DNA of 64,000 nucleotides from Candidatus Bathyarchaeota archaeon. GTDB taxonomy: Archaea > Thermoproteota > Bathyarchaeia > Bathyarchaeales > Bathycorpusculaceae. The stretch spans positions 248,001-312,000 of the forward strand of contig JAOZHS010000001.1 of the NCBI GenBank assembly GCA_026014745.1, given 5' to 3'. The notes beneath the pieces were generated by a model. The model was not told the origin of the DNA. It ran no database searches and worked only from the letters and a program-made list of their open reading frames with translations. The translations under genes and the position numbers were made by a program. Below are positions 18,944-28,038 of this stretch, in pieces (position 1 is the stretch's first letter; every line of letters begins with the position of its first letter).

Positions 18944-20446
18944 ATGGAAGAGTCACTACAAAGATTAGACGCGTTCTTCAACCCCAAATCAGTAGCAGTC
19001 GTCGGTGCCACAAAAAAGGTCGACAAAGCAGGACACGTTATCTTCAAAAACATGGCCACAAACAAGCAACGTGGCGTCTTCAAAGCGGACTTGTACCCAG
19101 TTAACCCCGGCGAAGACTCTATTTTAGGTTTAAAATGTTACAAAACCCTAAGTGACGTTCCAAGCGAGTTAGATTTAGTTGTTGTTATTGTTCCCTCAAA
19201 GGCTGTGCCCTCGGTTTTAGAGGAAGCAGCTAAAAAACACACAAAAACCGCCGTTATCATTAGTGCTGGTTTCAAAGAAGTCGGCAACAAGGACCTTGAG
19301 GACCAAGTTGTCGCCGCAGCCAAGAAAGGTAACATCCGATTATTAGGTCCCAACTGTTTAGGTATCTATTATTCAAAGACTGGTGTTGACACTTTATTCC
19401 TTCCCGAAACAAAGGTTCTGAGCACAGGTGAAGACGTCATCGCTACACCCCGCCCAATGCCTGGTAACATTGCCATGATAACTCAGAGCGGCGCTTTCGG
19501 TTGTGCTGCATTGGACTATTTGACTGGTCGCCAGATGGGTGTTAGCAAATTCGTTAGTTTTGGTAACAAATGTGATGTCTCCGAAGCCGACATCCTTCAT
19601 TATCTTCTCTACGATGACGAAACCGATGTTATCCTTGCTTACCTTGAGGACGTTAAAGACGGAAAAGACTTCATCAAGATAGCAAAGAAAGTCACCGCAA
19701 AGAAACCTGTTGTCGTGATGAAATCAGGCCGTAGCAATGCTGGTGCACGGGCAGCAAGTTCACACACAGGCGCCATTGCTGGTTCAGACAAAGTTTACGA
19801 CGCTGTTTTTGAACAAACAGGCATCATCCGCGCCTATAATATGGAAGAATTTTTCGCGGTAGGTAAAGCCTTAGCAATGCAGCCCCCTGCGTTAGGCATA
19901 AACATCGGCATACTTACCGACGCCGGCGGACCTGGAGTCATGTGTGTTGACGAACTCGAAACATTGGGTTTAACCGTTAACCACTTTGCCCCTGAAACCG
20001 ACAAAAAATTCGACGAACTCAAAGAGAATAACCAGATTCTAAAAATCGCTGCCACACACAACCCCGTTGACTTAACAGGCTCAGTCACCGATGACCAATT
20101 CACTGTTTCTGCTGAACTTATGTTCCAAGACGCAGAAATCGACGGCATCATCCTGCTAGGCTTACATCACATGCCCGGCTTACGAGAAAAATACATCGAA
20201 GACATCGCCAAAGTATCCGCCAAATACAGTAAACCCATCGTTATGTGCGACATCGGCGAAACCGAAATGGCCCTCTATACCCGCAGCCGCTTTGACCGTC
20301 TCAGCGTTCCATCCTTTGAGTCTCCAGAAGATGCAGCACACGCCATGAAAGCACTCGTCAAATACGGTCTACACCTCAAAAAGCTTGGCGTCGCAGACAC
20401 CTACATTGCAGCTCATAAACGTGTAGCAAAAAACATCATCCATTAA
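18944..20446 (+). CDS. ADP-forming acyl-CoA synthetase, alpha subunit
   Basis: 500 residues: N-terminal CoA-binding Rossmann domain (SVAVVGATKKVDKAGH), succinyl-CoA-ligase-like domains, and the phosphohistidine motif SSHTGAIAGS typical of acetyl-CoA synthetase (ADP-forming) alpha. The family makes acetate (or another acid) and ATP from acyl-CoA, ADP and phosphate, the usual energy-saving step of peptide- or sugar-fermenting archaea. The ATP-grasp beta subunit is not adjacent and must lie elsewhere. ATG 18944 follows a GGAAATGGGA stretch. Its stop overlaps the convergent ribK stop by 4 bp. Confidence 0.9.
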   Translation: MEESLQRLDAFFNPKSVAVVGATKKVDKAGHVIFKNMATNKQRGVFKADLYPVNPGEDSILGLKCYKTLSDVPSELDLVVVIVPSKAVPSVLEEAAKKHTKTAVIISAGFKEVGNKDLEDQVVAAAKKGNIRLLGPNCLGIYYSKTGVDTLFLPETKVLSTGEDVIATPRPMPGNIAMITQSGAFGCAALDYLTGRQMGVSKFVSFGNKCDVSEADILHYLLYDDETDVILAYLEDVKDGKDFIKIAKKVTAKKPVVVMKSGRSNAGARAASSHTGAIAGSDKVYDAVFEQTGIIRAYNMEEFFAVGKALAMQPPALGINIGILTDAGGPGVMCVDELETLGLTVNHFAPETDKKFDELKENNQILKIAATHNPVDLTGSVTDDQFTVSAELMFQDAEIDGIILLGLHHMPGLREKYIEDIAKVSAKYSKPIVMCDIGETEMALYTRSRFDRLSVPSFESPEDAAHAMKALVKYGLHLKKLGVADTYIAAHKRVAKNIIH

Positions 20447-20829
20447 ACGATAACCGCGACAGTTACCTCTTTTCCATCACCCAACTTTAGTTGCTCACGC
20501 AAATAAGTGGGCGCAATTATTTCTAAAACATCCGCAGGGTAATTTGGAACCTTAGGAACAACAACCGCACATTCTAACCCCTCAATAAGTGCGCGGTAGA
20601 GTACACCTAAAAAGTAGCCTTCTGCTGGCTCAACCAAAATCCCCTCACTTTTTTCTAGTTTATTTCTTTTTTGTGTGCTTTGGGAGGTTAAACGTATGTT
20701 TAGGGTGCCTGGGTAGGGTAAAAAACCCAGATTAGCCGCAATTTGCCTGTTTACCCATGGCAACTCGATAAACCTTTTTCCCTGTCCTGAACCTGAAAAG
20801 ACGGTGCCAACGAAGCTGAGGGTGGGCAA
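20443..20829 (-). CDS. ribK: CTP-dependent riboflavin kinase
   Basis: Archaeal RibK (DUF120 family) phosphorylates riboflavin to FMN using CTP. 128 residues, typical of the single-domain form without N-terminal HTH. Motifs: GTVFSGSGQGKRFIELP, then LGFLPYPGTLNIRL, and the C-terminal ELKLGDGKEVTV type end. It starts at TTG 20829 with AAGG just before it; no ATG or GTG is available in frame. It lies 14 bp downstream of the 118-residue gene on the same strand. Confidence 0.9.
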   Translation of the reverse strand: MPTLSFVGTVFSGSGQGKRFIELPWVNRQIAANLGFLPYPGTLNIRLTSQSTQKRNKLEKSEGILVEPAEGYFLGVLYRALIEGLECAVVVPKVPNYPADVLEIIAPTYLREQLKLGDGKEVTVAVIV

Positions 20830-20843
20830 CCTTGATTTTCACG

Positions 20844-21200
20844 CTATTGGTCTTTGAGCCACTGCGCAACTGATTTGAGAATGGAGTCTGCGGAGATGTC
20901 GACGACTGGGACAATCATTTTTTCTTTGGTTTCGATGATTTGTGTGTATTTAGGCATCGGTGCGTATCCTACATATGTCCAGTATACTTTGCGTTTTTCG
21001 AGCAGTTCTTTGGCGATTATTGTGTTTGATGCGGTGAGGGGGAAATAGAGAAACACGACGCCGTCTGCCCAGTAGAGCCCTGCTAGTTTTCCACCGGCTA
21101 TAACCGAGGTGAATCGTGCAATTTCTTCTGGGCTGTTGAATCTGGTTTTTTCCATGACTACGATTTCTTTAAAGGGTTCATAACTAACAGAAACACTCAT
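20844..21200 (-). CDS. Conserved-looking hypothetical protein
   Basis: 118 residues with no family I recognise. The sequence alternates short strands and helices (TSVIAGGKLAGLYWADGVVFLYFPL, then a helix of charged residues), soluble, with no signal peptide or Cys motif. It is 14 bp upstream of ribK and probably in the same transcript, so a link with flavins is possible but unproven. Internal starts at M16 are possible. Confidence 0.55.
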   Translation of the reverse strand: MSVSVSYEPFKEIVVMEKTRFNSPEEIARFTSVIAGGKLAGLYWADGVVFLYFPLTASNTIIAKELLEKRKVYWTYVGYAPMPKYTQIIETKEKMIVPVVDISADSILKSVAQWLKDQ

Positions 21201-21425
21201 GCCTTATTCACCGATTGATAGGTTATGTGTCGGCAGCCCCCTTTTAATTTTACCTATAAACGTACACGGCTTTAGACGATTGGAGTTTCGTGCTTCATCA
21301 ACTGCCGGCGCTTTTTTGTGGGGTATTTTCCGTTTTTGCCCCTTTGTACAGAAATTTTTCCGCTTACGGCAAAGGTAAATAATAAGGTATCATAAACATA
21401 ACATCAACTCTCTTGGGTGAATTTG

Positions 21426-23267
21426 GTGAAGGGCAAATCTGCAATCCTGTCGGCAGCGGTTTTAGCTCTGCTCGCTACTTCGGCTCTTGCTCTGCCTTAC
21501 GCTTTGGTTTCTGCCCAGACCGGCAGCTACAGCATAGACAGCGTGGATCACCAAATTCATGTTCTTTATTCTGGTCACGTGGTTGTCTCCGACACAATCC
21601 ATATTTCGGGACAGATACCGAGCGAGTTTCTAATTGGGTTGCCCTATCAGTATAGCGCTAATGTGCTTGAAGCAGTCGCCTACGATGACAATCACGTATA
21701 CGAGATGGATTTAGGCGTGCAACTTGGAGAATATAGCGGCTTCTATGGGGCGCAAGTTAACTTTCAAGGGTCCTATCCCAGTACCTTTACTGTATCTTTC
21801 ACCTTATCCAACCAGCTTATCACTGAGACAACATCTGGTCTTGTGCTAGATTTCCCCGCTTACCCCGTCTTAACCCAACCTGTTGGGACCTGCAACGTTC
21901 ATGTGGTCTTCCCAAGTACCCCCCTTAGCATCTCAATTGCTAAAGATGATGGTGCAGTCAAAGCGGCTAATTACCAAAAAACCAGCTTGCCCGCATATAC
22001 TTATGCGATTGGTTTGGCGAGTTTTCAAGTGCCGCTGGGTTCAATGCAGATAATGACGATTAGCGACTTAACTCGAACGGTAAATGTTGATTCAGCCGGA
22101 AATGTCGCTGTCTCCGACAAATATGTCATCGTTAACAACTCAACTAATCCTCTTTACTCTTTTGCGTTTAACGTGCCCCCAGACGCTACTAATATACTAA
22201 TTACAGACAACGCTGGTCAAACTCTGCCAGCACTTGTGGGCGACTCAGCAAACGCTAACACCAAACTGGCGAATGCAACCCTGTTGTCTTTTGTCGCCCA
22301 AGACGAACTAACCCTTTTAACCGTCCAATACAACTTGCCCAGCGTAACTATGCAGGGCTCGCAATATGTCCTTGATGATTTTATGCTGTTTCCTCAACTC
22401 TTCTATTACGTGAACCATGCCTCAGTTGTATTTAATCCTCCGGAAGGGGCAACCATCATCAGTCCCCAATCAGGCAGCCTTGACACATCTTCCACGCTTT
22501 CCCGCAACCTCTTCCAAGACACCTTCACCATAACCCGTCAAGGCGTAAGCCCCGTGGATTCGAGCGTACCTCAAGAAAATATGCTCCAATTTGCATACAC
22601 CTACAATGCGGTGTGGGCTTCCCTGCAACCTACCTTTTGGGCTTTCTTGTTGGCTGCAGTTGGTTGCGTTGCCATGTTTGCTGTTAATAAACACCTGCCC
22701 GCTGGCTTTGGGCAAAGCCTGCGCTTTTCCAGAAGGGCAAAGACAAAAACAAGATTCCCGATAACCTCAACCCCGATCGATGAAGTGGAGGAAGAGGAAC
22801 CTGAAGTTGCCATTGAAGTCGGACCTGACGAGCGCGTAACTGCTGAGTTGATTAATAACTTCATGGATGTGTATGATGACCGAAAGCATTTGAGTGCTGA
22901 GCTTAAGGCTTTGGATTCGAAGGCTTCGAAAGGCAAGATTCAAAGACGGCAATACAAGGTGCAACGGCGAGCTGTGGAAAGCAAAATTAAATCTGCTGTC
23001 CGTAACTCCGAGCGTACGAAGGCTATTATGCGGCAATCAAGCAGCGTCTATGCTGACATCGCTAAGCAGCTTGATGCGGCAGAGGCAGATTTAGCTGAGA
23101 CAGAAGGTAACATCCGTAACCTCGATATACGCTACAGCAATGGCGAGTTGCCCCTAGACTACTATAAAAAGACCCTTTTGGACTACCAGAAACGTAGAGA
23201 AAGAGCTGAATCAAATATAAACGGAATTTTGCTACGTTTACGTGAAAAAATCGGGTCAGTCACCTAA
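21426..23267 (+). CDS. Membrane-anchored surface protein with cytoplasmic coiled coil
   Basis: About 613 residues from GTG 21426, which has GGGTGA 5 bp upstream; a GTG at 21417 lies within that Shine-Dalgarno site. Signal peptide (residues 1-30), an outside region of about 360 residues made of two similar beta-rich halves, each with a VSDxxxI strand (VVVSDTIHIS and VAVSDKYVIV), one membrane helix near residue 400 (TFWAFLLAAVGCVAMFAV), then an acidic linker and about 150 residues of charged coiled coil in the cytoplasm. Such an outside-sensor/inside-coil layout suggests a structural or signal-relay protein. A ferredoxin gene follows after 57 bp. No family recognised. Confidence 0.7.
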   Translation: MKGKSAILSAAVLALLATSALALPYALVSAQTGSYSIDSVDHQIHVLYSGHVVVSDTIHISGQIPSEFLIGLPYQYSANVLEAVAYDDNHVYEMDLGVQLGEYSGFYGAQVNFQGSYPSTFTVSFTLSNQLITETTSGLVLDFPAYPVLTQPVGTCNVHVVFPSTPLSISIAKDDGAVKAANYQKTSLPAYTYAIGLASFQVPLGSMQIMTISDLTRTVNVDSAGNVAVSDKYVIVNNSTNPLYSFAFNVPPDATNILITDNAGQTLPALVGDSANANTKLANATLLSFVAQDELTLLTVQYNLPSVTMQGSQYVLDDFMLFPQLFYYVNHASVVFNPPEGATIISPQSGSLDTSSTLSRNLFQDTFTITRQGVSPVDSSVPQENMLQFAYTYNAVWASLQPTFWAFLLAAVGCVAMFAVNKHLPAGFGQSLRFSRRAKTKTRFPITSTPIDEVEEEEPEVAIEVGPDERVTAELINNFMDVYDDRKHLSAELKALDSKASKGKIQRRQYKVQRRAVESKIKSAVRNSERTKAIMRQSSSVYADIAKQLDAAEADLAETEGNIRNLDIRYSNGELPLDYYKKTLLDYQKRRERAESNINGILLRLREKIGSVT

Positions 23268-23324
23268 ACACTTTTATTTTACGCAGGGGCTTTTCAAAGA
23301 AATATTGCAGCGAGGTAAGACAAA

Positions 23325-23504
23325 ATGGTAAAAATTGTTGTCGATGCCAAATGTACTGGATGCGAAACTTGTGTCAACACTTGTCCTGTCGGTGTTTATG
23401 AAATGAAAGACGGCAAGTCAGTGCCCACAAAAGCAAGCGAATGCTTAGTTTGCAGGGCCTGCGAGGCACAATGTCCTGAAGGTGCAATTCAGGTAATCGA
23501 GTAA
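23325..23504 (+). CDS. 2[4Fe-4S] ferredoxin
   Basis: A 59-residue ferredoxin found by direct reading. Two clusters are bound by C10, C13, C16 with C50, and C40, C43, C46 with C20 (CTGCETCVNTCP and CLVCRACEAQCP). Start ATG 23325 with GAGGT 9 bp upstream. Low-potential electron carrier in the cytoplasm; the partner enzyme cannot be named from context. Followed by a strong hairpin terminator. Confidence 0.95.
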   Translation: MVKIVVDAKCTGCETCVNTCPVGVYEMKDGKSVPTKASECLVCRACEAQCPEGAIQVIE

Positions 23505-23521
23505 ATCAAAAATATCCTTTG

Positions 23522-23550
23522 CTCTCTCTTCTGAGAGAGATTCCCTTTTT
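23522..23550 (+). terminator. Hairpin terminator after ferredoxin
   Basis: A perfect 7-bp stem CTCTCTC/GAGAGAG with loop TTCT, followed by ATTCCCTTTTT. Confidence 0.7.
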
Positions 23551-23627
23551 AGCCTAAACATTTTTTAGCAATTAACTGTGTGGCGTCGCGGTTTTTGTCT
23601 GCCTAAAAACCTTAAAATTGAGACTGG

Positions 23628-23741
23628 TTAGTCTTCTTCTATGTTTAGTAGGAACTCGATTATTAGGGCTAGTTGTTCTGCGGTGACGCGGTCAAGTTTT
23701 TCGTTTTCTTCTGCATCGATGACTGGGATTTCGGAGTACAT
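23628..23741 (-). CDS. Possible small acidic protein
   Basis: A 37-residue frame on the minus strand (ATG 23741 to TAA) with sequence starting MYSEIPVIDAEENEKLD and ending in EFLLNIEED. It is acidic, amphipathic and free of Cys. No clear Shine-Dalgarno site, so support is only the protein-like composition. Confidence 0.3.
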   Translation of the reverse strand: MYSEIPVIDAEENEKLDRVTAEQLALIIEFLLNIEED

Positions 23742-23979
23742 ACTTTCACTTATTGCCTGTTTGTGCTATAACAATTATGTTGGCTGGGACTTCGAAGTTC
23801 GAAGAAGCCCTGTCTCGCCATTTGGGAGTTTTTACATTTATGTGTAAATTTAGGGACACTGTATAGATTTAGTTATGCTGCTGATTTATTGTGTTATGTT
23901 AAACGGGTCCATTTTAGTCAAATTTTTGCCGCTTAAATAAAGAAAAAGTTATATGCCAAAACCTCATTTAGCCTCATTC

Positions 23980-24255
23980 ATGCCCGACAAAGTTCACTGT
24001 GCCCACATCCTAGTCAAAACCGAAACCGAAGCCAAAGCAGTAAAAGCCCGCCTCGACAAAGGCGAAAAATTCGGCGCAATCGCCCAACAAGTCTCCCTGT
24101 GCCCCTCCGGCAAAAAAGGCGGCGACCTCGGCACCTTCACCCGAGGAAAAATGGTCAAAGAATTCGAAAAAGCTGCCTTTGAACTCGAGAAAGGGCAAAC
24201 ATCGGGTCCAGTCAAGACCAAGTTTGGGTACCACATCATAAAACGAGTCGAATAG
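23980..24255 (+). CDS. Parvulin-type peptidyl-prolyl isomerase
   Basis: 91 residues, a single parvulin domain: HCAHILVKTETEA, LCPSGKKGGDLGTFTRGKMV and the C-terminal TKFGYHIIKRVE. Catalyses cis-trans isomerisation of prolyl bonds; no signal peptide, so cytoplasmic. An upstream in-frame ATG at 23953 exists, but a TATA-like AGTTATAT overlaps it and predicts transcription start near 23975, so a near-leaderless start at 23980 is more likely and matches single-domain archaeal parvulins. Confidence 0.9.
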   Translation: MPDKVHCAHILVKTETEAKAVKARLDKGEKFGAIAQQVSLCPSGKKGGDLGTFTRGKMVKEFEKAAFELEKGQTSGPVKTKFGYHIIKRVE

Positions 24256-24343
24256 TTTCCGTCTTTTTGGCGCCTCCGACATTTGCGCGGGAATCCGACA
24301 TTCTTATTTTGTGGTTGTTTTTGGTCTTGGATGCCACTAAAGT

Positions 24344-24398
24344 GACCTACCCCCTATAGGTTTCTGCATAGAGTTTCTAATAGGCTCCAAATAGGTTG
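24344..24398. repeat. Dispersed structured repeat, copy 2
   Basis: Matches 3422-3474 with about four of five bases identical. Here the outer arms pair as ACCTA / TAGGT and an inner CCTATAGG palindrome is present. It lies about 70 bp before the TATA box of copA. Confidence 0.65.
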
Positions 24399-24465
24399 TG
24401 GGGTGGTTTATTTTTTGACGGTTTTGTTGAATAAAGATATATCTTTAAAAGAAATACTTATATCG

Positions 24466-24478
24466 TTTAAAACCCCAA
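24466..24478 (+). promoter_or_regulatory. TATA box of copA
   Basis: ACTTATATCG lies about 30 bp before the copA ATG at 24503, predicting a very short leader. A purine-rich ATATATCTTTAAAAGAAA just upstream may hold the BRE or a metal-responsive operator. Confidence 0.5.
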
Positions 24479-24502
24479 GAATATAACAACAACACCCAAG
24501 GC

Positions 24503-26938
24503 ATGACTATGACCCAACCCCAAACAAAAAAAATAGTACTCAACATCGGCGGCATGAGCTGCATCAATTGTGCACGCACCATCGAAAAACAACTCAACAA
24601 ACTAAACGGCGTCACCCACGCCACAGTCAACCTTGCCGCAGAAAAAGCCATCATCGAATACAACCCCACCCTTGTTGACCAAAAAGCCATCGAAGCCGCT
24701 GTCATCGAAGCCGGTTATCAGGTCATACACGAGAAAGTCAGCCTACAAGTAGGCGGCATGAGCTGCATCAACTGCGCCAAAACCATAGAAAAAGTGCTCA
24801 ACCCCCGCGAAGGCATCTACCACGCCGTAGTCAACTTCGCCGCCGAACGCGTCATAGTCGAATACAACCCTGAACAAATCAGCCTTCCAGCCATAAAAAA
24901 AGCCATCCGAGACGTCGGCTACGAAGTCATCGAGCAGAAAGCAGCCGCCGAAGACGCAGAAGCCAAAGCACGCAAACGCCATATCCGACGCCTAAAAATC
25001 CTTTTAGCCGCAAGCATCCTGCTCACCATCCCCATAATGGCTCTGATGTGGCTTTCACCGTTGCCTATGGAACAGACTAACATCTTGATGTTTCTGCTTG
25101 CCACCCCTGTCCAATTCGTGGTAGGCTGGACCTTCTATGTCGGCGCCTACAAGGGGCTGCGGAACAAAACCGCCAACATGGACACCCTAATCGCCATGGG
25201 CACCTCAGCAGCATACATCTACAGTACTGTCGTCACCTTCTTACCCAGTATGTTTCCTGGTGCTGCCGTTTTCTTTGATACGGCAACGATGATAATGACT
25301 TTCATCTTAATCGGCAAATTACTCGACGCCATCGCCAAAGGCCGAACCTCAGAAGCCATACGCAAAATAATGGGGCTCCAAGCCAAAACCGCACGCATCA
25401 TCCGCGACAACATCGAACAGGAAGTTCCCGTCGAAGAAGTCCAAGTCGGCGACATAGTGGTTGTGCGGCCAGGCGAAAAAATTCCCGTCGACGGACAAGT
25501 CACTGAAGGATACTCAGCGGTTGATGAAAAAGTCATCACAGGCGAAAGCATTCCAGTGGAGAAACGGGTCGGCGACGCCGTTGTCGGCGCTACCATAAAC
25601 AAGACTGGTGTCCTCAAGTTTCAAGCCACTAAAGTCGGCAAAGACACGGTGCTTGCTCAAATTATCAACCTCGTTGAAGATGCCCTGACCAGCAAAGCCC
25701 CCGTGCAACGCGTAGCCGACATAGCCGCAGGCTACTTCGTGCCCACCATAATAACAGTTGCCACCGTCTCGGCGTTGGTCTGGTACTTCCTGTTGGGTGC
25801 CACCTTCAATTTCGCATTAACAGTGTTCATAGCTGTGCTGATCGTTGCTTGTCCCTGTGCGTTGGGGTTGGCGACTCCGACAGCCATCATGGTTGGTGTC
25901 GGAAAAGGCGCCGAAAACGGCATCCTGATCAAAAGCGGTGAAGCACTAGAAACCGTCCATAAACTCAAAGCCATAGTCTTTGACAAGACCGGAACCCTCA
26001 CAAAAGGCGAACCCGAAGTCACCGACATCATAGCACTAAACAGACCCAGCAAAGCTTTGTCTCAAGAGGCGCTTTTGGGATTAGCCGCTATGGCGGAGAA
26101 AAACTCTGAACATCCCCTAGGTGAAGCCATAGTTAAAGCCGCCGAGAACCGCGGAATATCTGTTGAGTGGCCTGATGACTTCAACGCTCTCCCTGGTTAT
26201 GGCGTGGAAATCCAAACCAAAGGTGTAAGGGTGCTTTTGGGCAACCGTAAACTCATGGAAACCAACAACATCGCCATCTCCGAAGTTGAAGCCCAAATGG
26301 CTGCACTCGAAGGGGCAGGTAAAACCGCAATGCTGCTCGCCGTGGACAAAGAACTCTCAGGGATAATCGCTGTTGCCGACACCCTAAAGGAACACTCCAC
26401 CGACGCCGTAAAAACCCTCAAGGCGATGGGGCTTGAAGTCATCATGATAACTGGCGACAACCAGCGAACCGCCCAAGCCATCGCCAGCCAAGTCGGTGTA
26501 GACCGTGTGTTTGCTGAGGTGTTGCCCAGTGAAAAAGCCAACGAAATCAAACAGCTCCAAGCCGAAGGCAAAGTCGTCGCCATGGTCGGAGACGGAATTA
26601 ATGATGCTCCCGCGTTGGCGCAGGCAAACATCGGCATAGCCGTGGGCAGCGGAACCGACGTAGCCGTCGAAACCGGAGACATTGTGCTCATCAAAAACGA
26701 CCTACGCGACGTCGTAGTAGCCATCCAACTCAGCCAAGCCACCATGCGTAAAATACGACAGAACCTGTTCTGGGCATTCTTCTACAACATCCTCCTCATT
26801 CCCCTCGCCGCAGGAGTCTTCTATCCTGTGCTGCATGTGCTCTTTGACCCCGTTTACGCTGCGGCTGCTATGGCAAGTAGTTCAGTCACCGTGGTGACGA
26901 ACGCGTCGCTTCTGAGGCGGTTTAAACCAAAACTCTAA
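24503..26938 (+). CDS. copA: Copper-transporting P1B-type ATPase
   Basis: 811 residues. Two N-terminal heavy-metal domains with GGMSCINC (C20/C23 and C88/C91), eight expected membrane helices, the transmembrane metal motif C450-P-C452, the phosphorylation site DKTGT (D494), TGDN and the [12 protein letters not shown] hinge. CPC plus GMxCxxC mark a Cu+ exporter. The two N-terminal domains are near-copies of each other. A strong-SD YHS metal-binding gene follows 37 bp later; together they look like a copper export and handling unit. Confidence 0.95.
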   Translation: MTMTQPQTKKIVLNIGGMSCINCARTIEKQLNKLNGVTHATVNLAAEKAIIEYNPTLVDQKAIEAAVIEAGYQVIHEKVSLQVGGMSCINCAKTIEKVLNPREGIYHAVVNFAAERVIVEYNPEQISLPAIKKAIRDVGYEVIEQKAAAEDAEAKARKRHIRRLKILLAASILLTIPIMALMWLSPLPMEQTNILMFLLATPVQFVVGWTFYVGAYKGLRNKTANMDTLIAMGTSAAYIYSTVVTFLPSMFPGAAVFFDTATMIMTFILIGKLLDAIAKGRTSEAIRKIMGLQAKTARIIRDNIEQEVPVEEVQVGDIVVVRPGEKIPVDGQVTEGYSAVDEKVITGESIPVEKRVGDAVVGATINKTGVLKFQATKVGKDTVLAQIINLVEDALTSKAPVQRVADIAAGYFVPTIITVATVSALVWYFLLGATFNFALTVFIAVLIVACPCALGLATPTAIMVGVGKGAENGILIKSGEALETVHKLKAIVFDKTGTLTKGEPEVTDIIALNRPSKALSQEALLGLAAMAEKNSEHPLGEAIVKAAENRGISVEWPDDFNALPGYGVEIQTKGVRVLLGNRKLMETNNIAISEVEAQMAALEGAGKTAMLLAVDKELSGIIAVADTLKEHSTDAVKTLKAMGLEVIMITGDNQRTAQAIASQVGVDRVFAEVLPSEKANEIKQLQAEGKVVAMVGDGINDAPALAQANIGIAVGSGTDVAVETGDIVLIKNDLRDVVVAIQLSQATMRKIRQNLFWAFFYNILLIPLAAGVFYPVLHVLFDPVYAAAAMASSSVTVVTNASLLRRFKPKL

Positions 26939-26959
26939 GTAATACCAAAACAATGGTTG

Positions 26960-26968
26960 AGGAGGTGA
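26960..26968 (+). promoter_or_regulatory. Strong Shine-Dalgarno site for the YHS gene
   Basis: GGAGGTGA lies 7 bp before ATG 26976 and decides this start over TTG at 26970. The same octamer precedes all KGG genes at 43-46 kb. Confidence 0.8.
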
Positions 26969-26975
26969 ATTGTTT

Positions 26976-27212
26976 ATGGCTAAAGATTTAGTATGCAACA
27001 TGGACGTTAACGAGAAAACTGCAAAGTGGAAATCAATCTACAAAGGCAAAACCTACTTTTTCTGTGCTCCAGGATGCAAAAAATCCTTCGACGCAGAACC
27101 CGAACTCTACATAAACGCTGAAATCTCAGAGGACCAGCACCACCAGCATCATCACCACCACGAAGGCGAAGACACCAAGAGCTGCGGATGCGGCTGCGGA
27201 CACCACCACTAA
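26976..27212 (+). CDS. YHS-domain metal-binding protein with His/Cys-rich tail
   Basis: 78 residues. Residues 2-45 are a YHS domain (DLVCNMDVNEKTA, then YFFCAPGCKKSFDAEPE), common in copper transporters and metal chaperones. The last 25 residues are a metal-chelating tail: HHQHHHHH followed by CGCGCGHHH. It follows copA by 37 bp on the same strand, so a periplasm-free cytoplasmic copper buffer or donor for CopA is likely. That role is inferred from position and composition. Confidence 0.88.
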   Translation: MAKDLVCNMDVNEKTAKWKSIYKGKTYFFCAPGCKKSFDAEPELYINAEISEDQHHQHHHHHEGEDTKSCGCGCGHHH

Positions 27213-27241
27213 GCAACATCCAAACACCCCTTTTTAATTTT

Positions 27242-27892
27242 TCAAGTTTTAAGTGACCCCAAAAGGACTTGCTCCGCAAAAAGGGTCTCGTTGAAGGCTC
27301 CCACGAACTCTTCTTTATCGTTAATTACCACTTTGGGTACGCCGATGACGTTGTATTTTATGGCTAAGGCGGGGAATTCGTTGGCTTCGATAACGTCGGC
27401 TCTGATGTTGTCGCATTCGATGGCGAGTTTATGTGCGGTGACTGCTGCAGAGGGGCAATGAGGGCAGGTTAGAGTGACGAAGACTTGGATGTGCACTGGC
27501 GTTTTTATGTCCACCAGTATCTGTTTGGTTTTGTCGGATATGTCGGTTTTGCCCCTTGACACGTTGAGAACCGCCTCGATGAGGGTTTGGAGTTCGTATC
27601 CGTATGGGATGCCGTAGATGCGTACGCCGTAGTCTTTTTTGCCAATTATGGCTAGGGCGGGGATTTTGTCAACTCCGTATTCTTTGGCTTTGGCAGCATC
27701 CGACACAAAATCATGCACTTCCAGCGTTACAATGTCGCTTAGGGCGGCGAGTTCTTGGGCGAGTTTTTTGGTGTCGCTACAATAGCGGCATTCAAACTCT
27801 TGGGTAAACATGACAAGCTTAACTGGGTCGACTAGTTGGGTTTGGAACTCTTTTTTGAGTAATTCTTTTTTGTCATCTGGAAGTAAACTCAT
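27242..27892 (-). CDS. Protein disulfide oxidoreductase (glutaredoxin-like, two thioredoxin folds)
   Basis: 216 residues from ATG 27892 with GGAG 9 bp upstream; an in-frame ATG at 27928 adds 12 residues. Two thioredoxin folds each with a CxxC: C35-RY-C38 and C143-PH-C146. This is the archaeal/thermophile PDO layout, used to make or shuffle disulfides in the cytoplasm or as a thioredoxin-like electron carrier. Convergent with the YHS gene and divergent from the flavodiiron gene. Confidence 0.88.
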   Translation of the reverse strand: MSLLPDDKKELLKKEFQTQLVDPVKLVMFTQEFECRYCSDTKKLAQELAALSDIVTLEVHDFVSDAAKAKEYGVDKIPALAIIGKKDYGVRIYGIPYGYELQTLIEAVLNVSRGKTDISDKTKQILVDIKTPVHIQVFVTLTCPHCPSAAVTAHKLAIECDNIRADVIEANEFPALAIKYNVIGVPKVVINDKEEFVGAFNETLFAEQVLLGSLKT

Positions 27893-28038
27893 AGACGTGG
27901 GCTCCACAAAATTGCATGCTACTCTCATGTTACCTAACTTGCTTGAGTCATATAACTTTGCGGTTTAGGCCCTGCTGCAACAAAACTCAAATACTGCGCT
28001 GGGGAACCCTTTCTAGTTAACGTTTTGGAGCAATTTGT

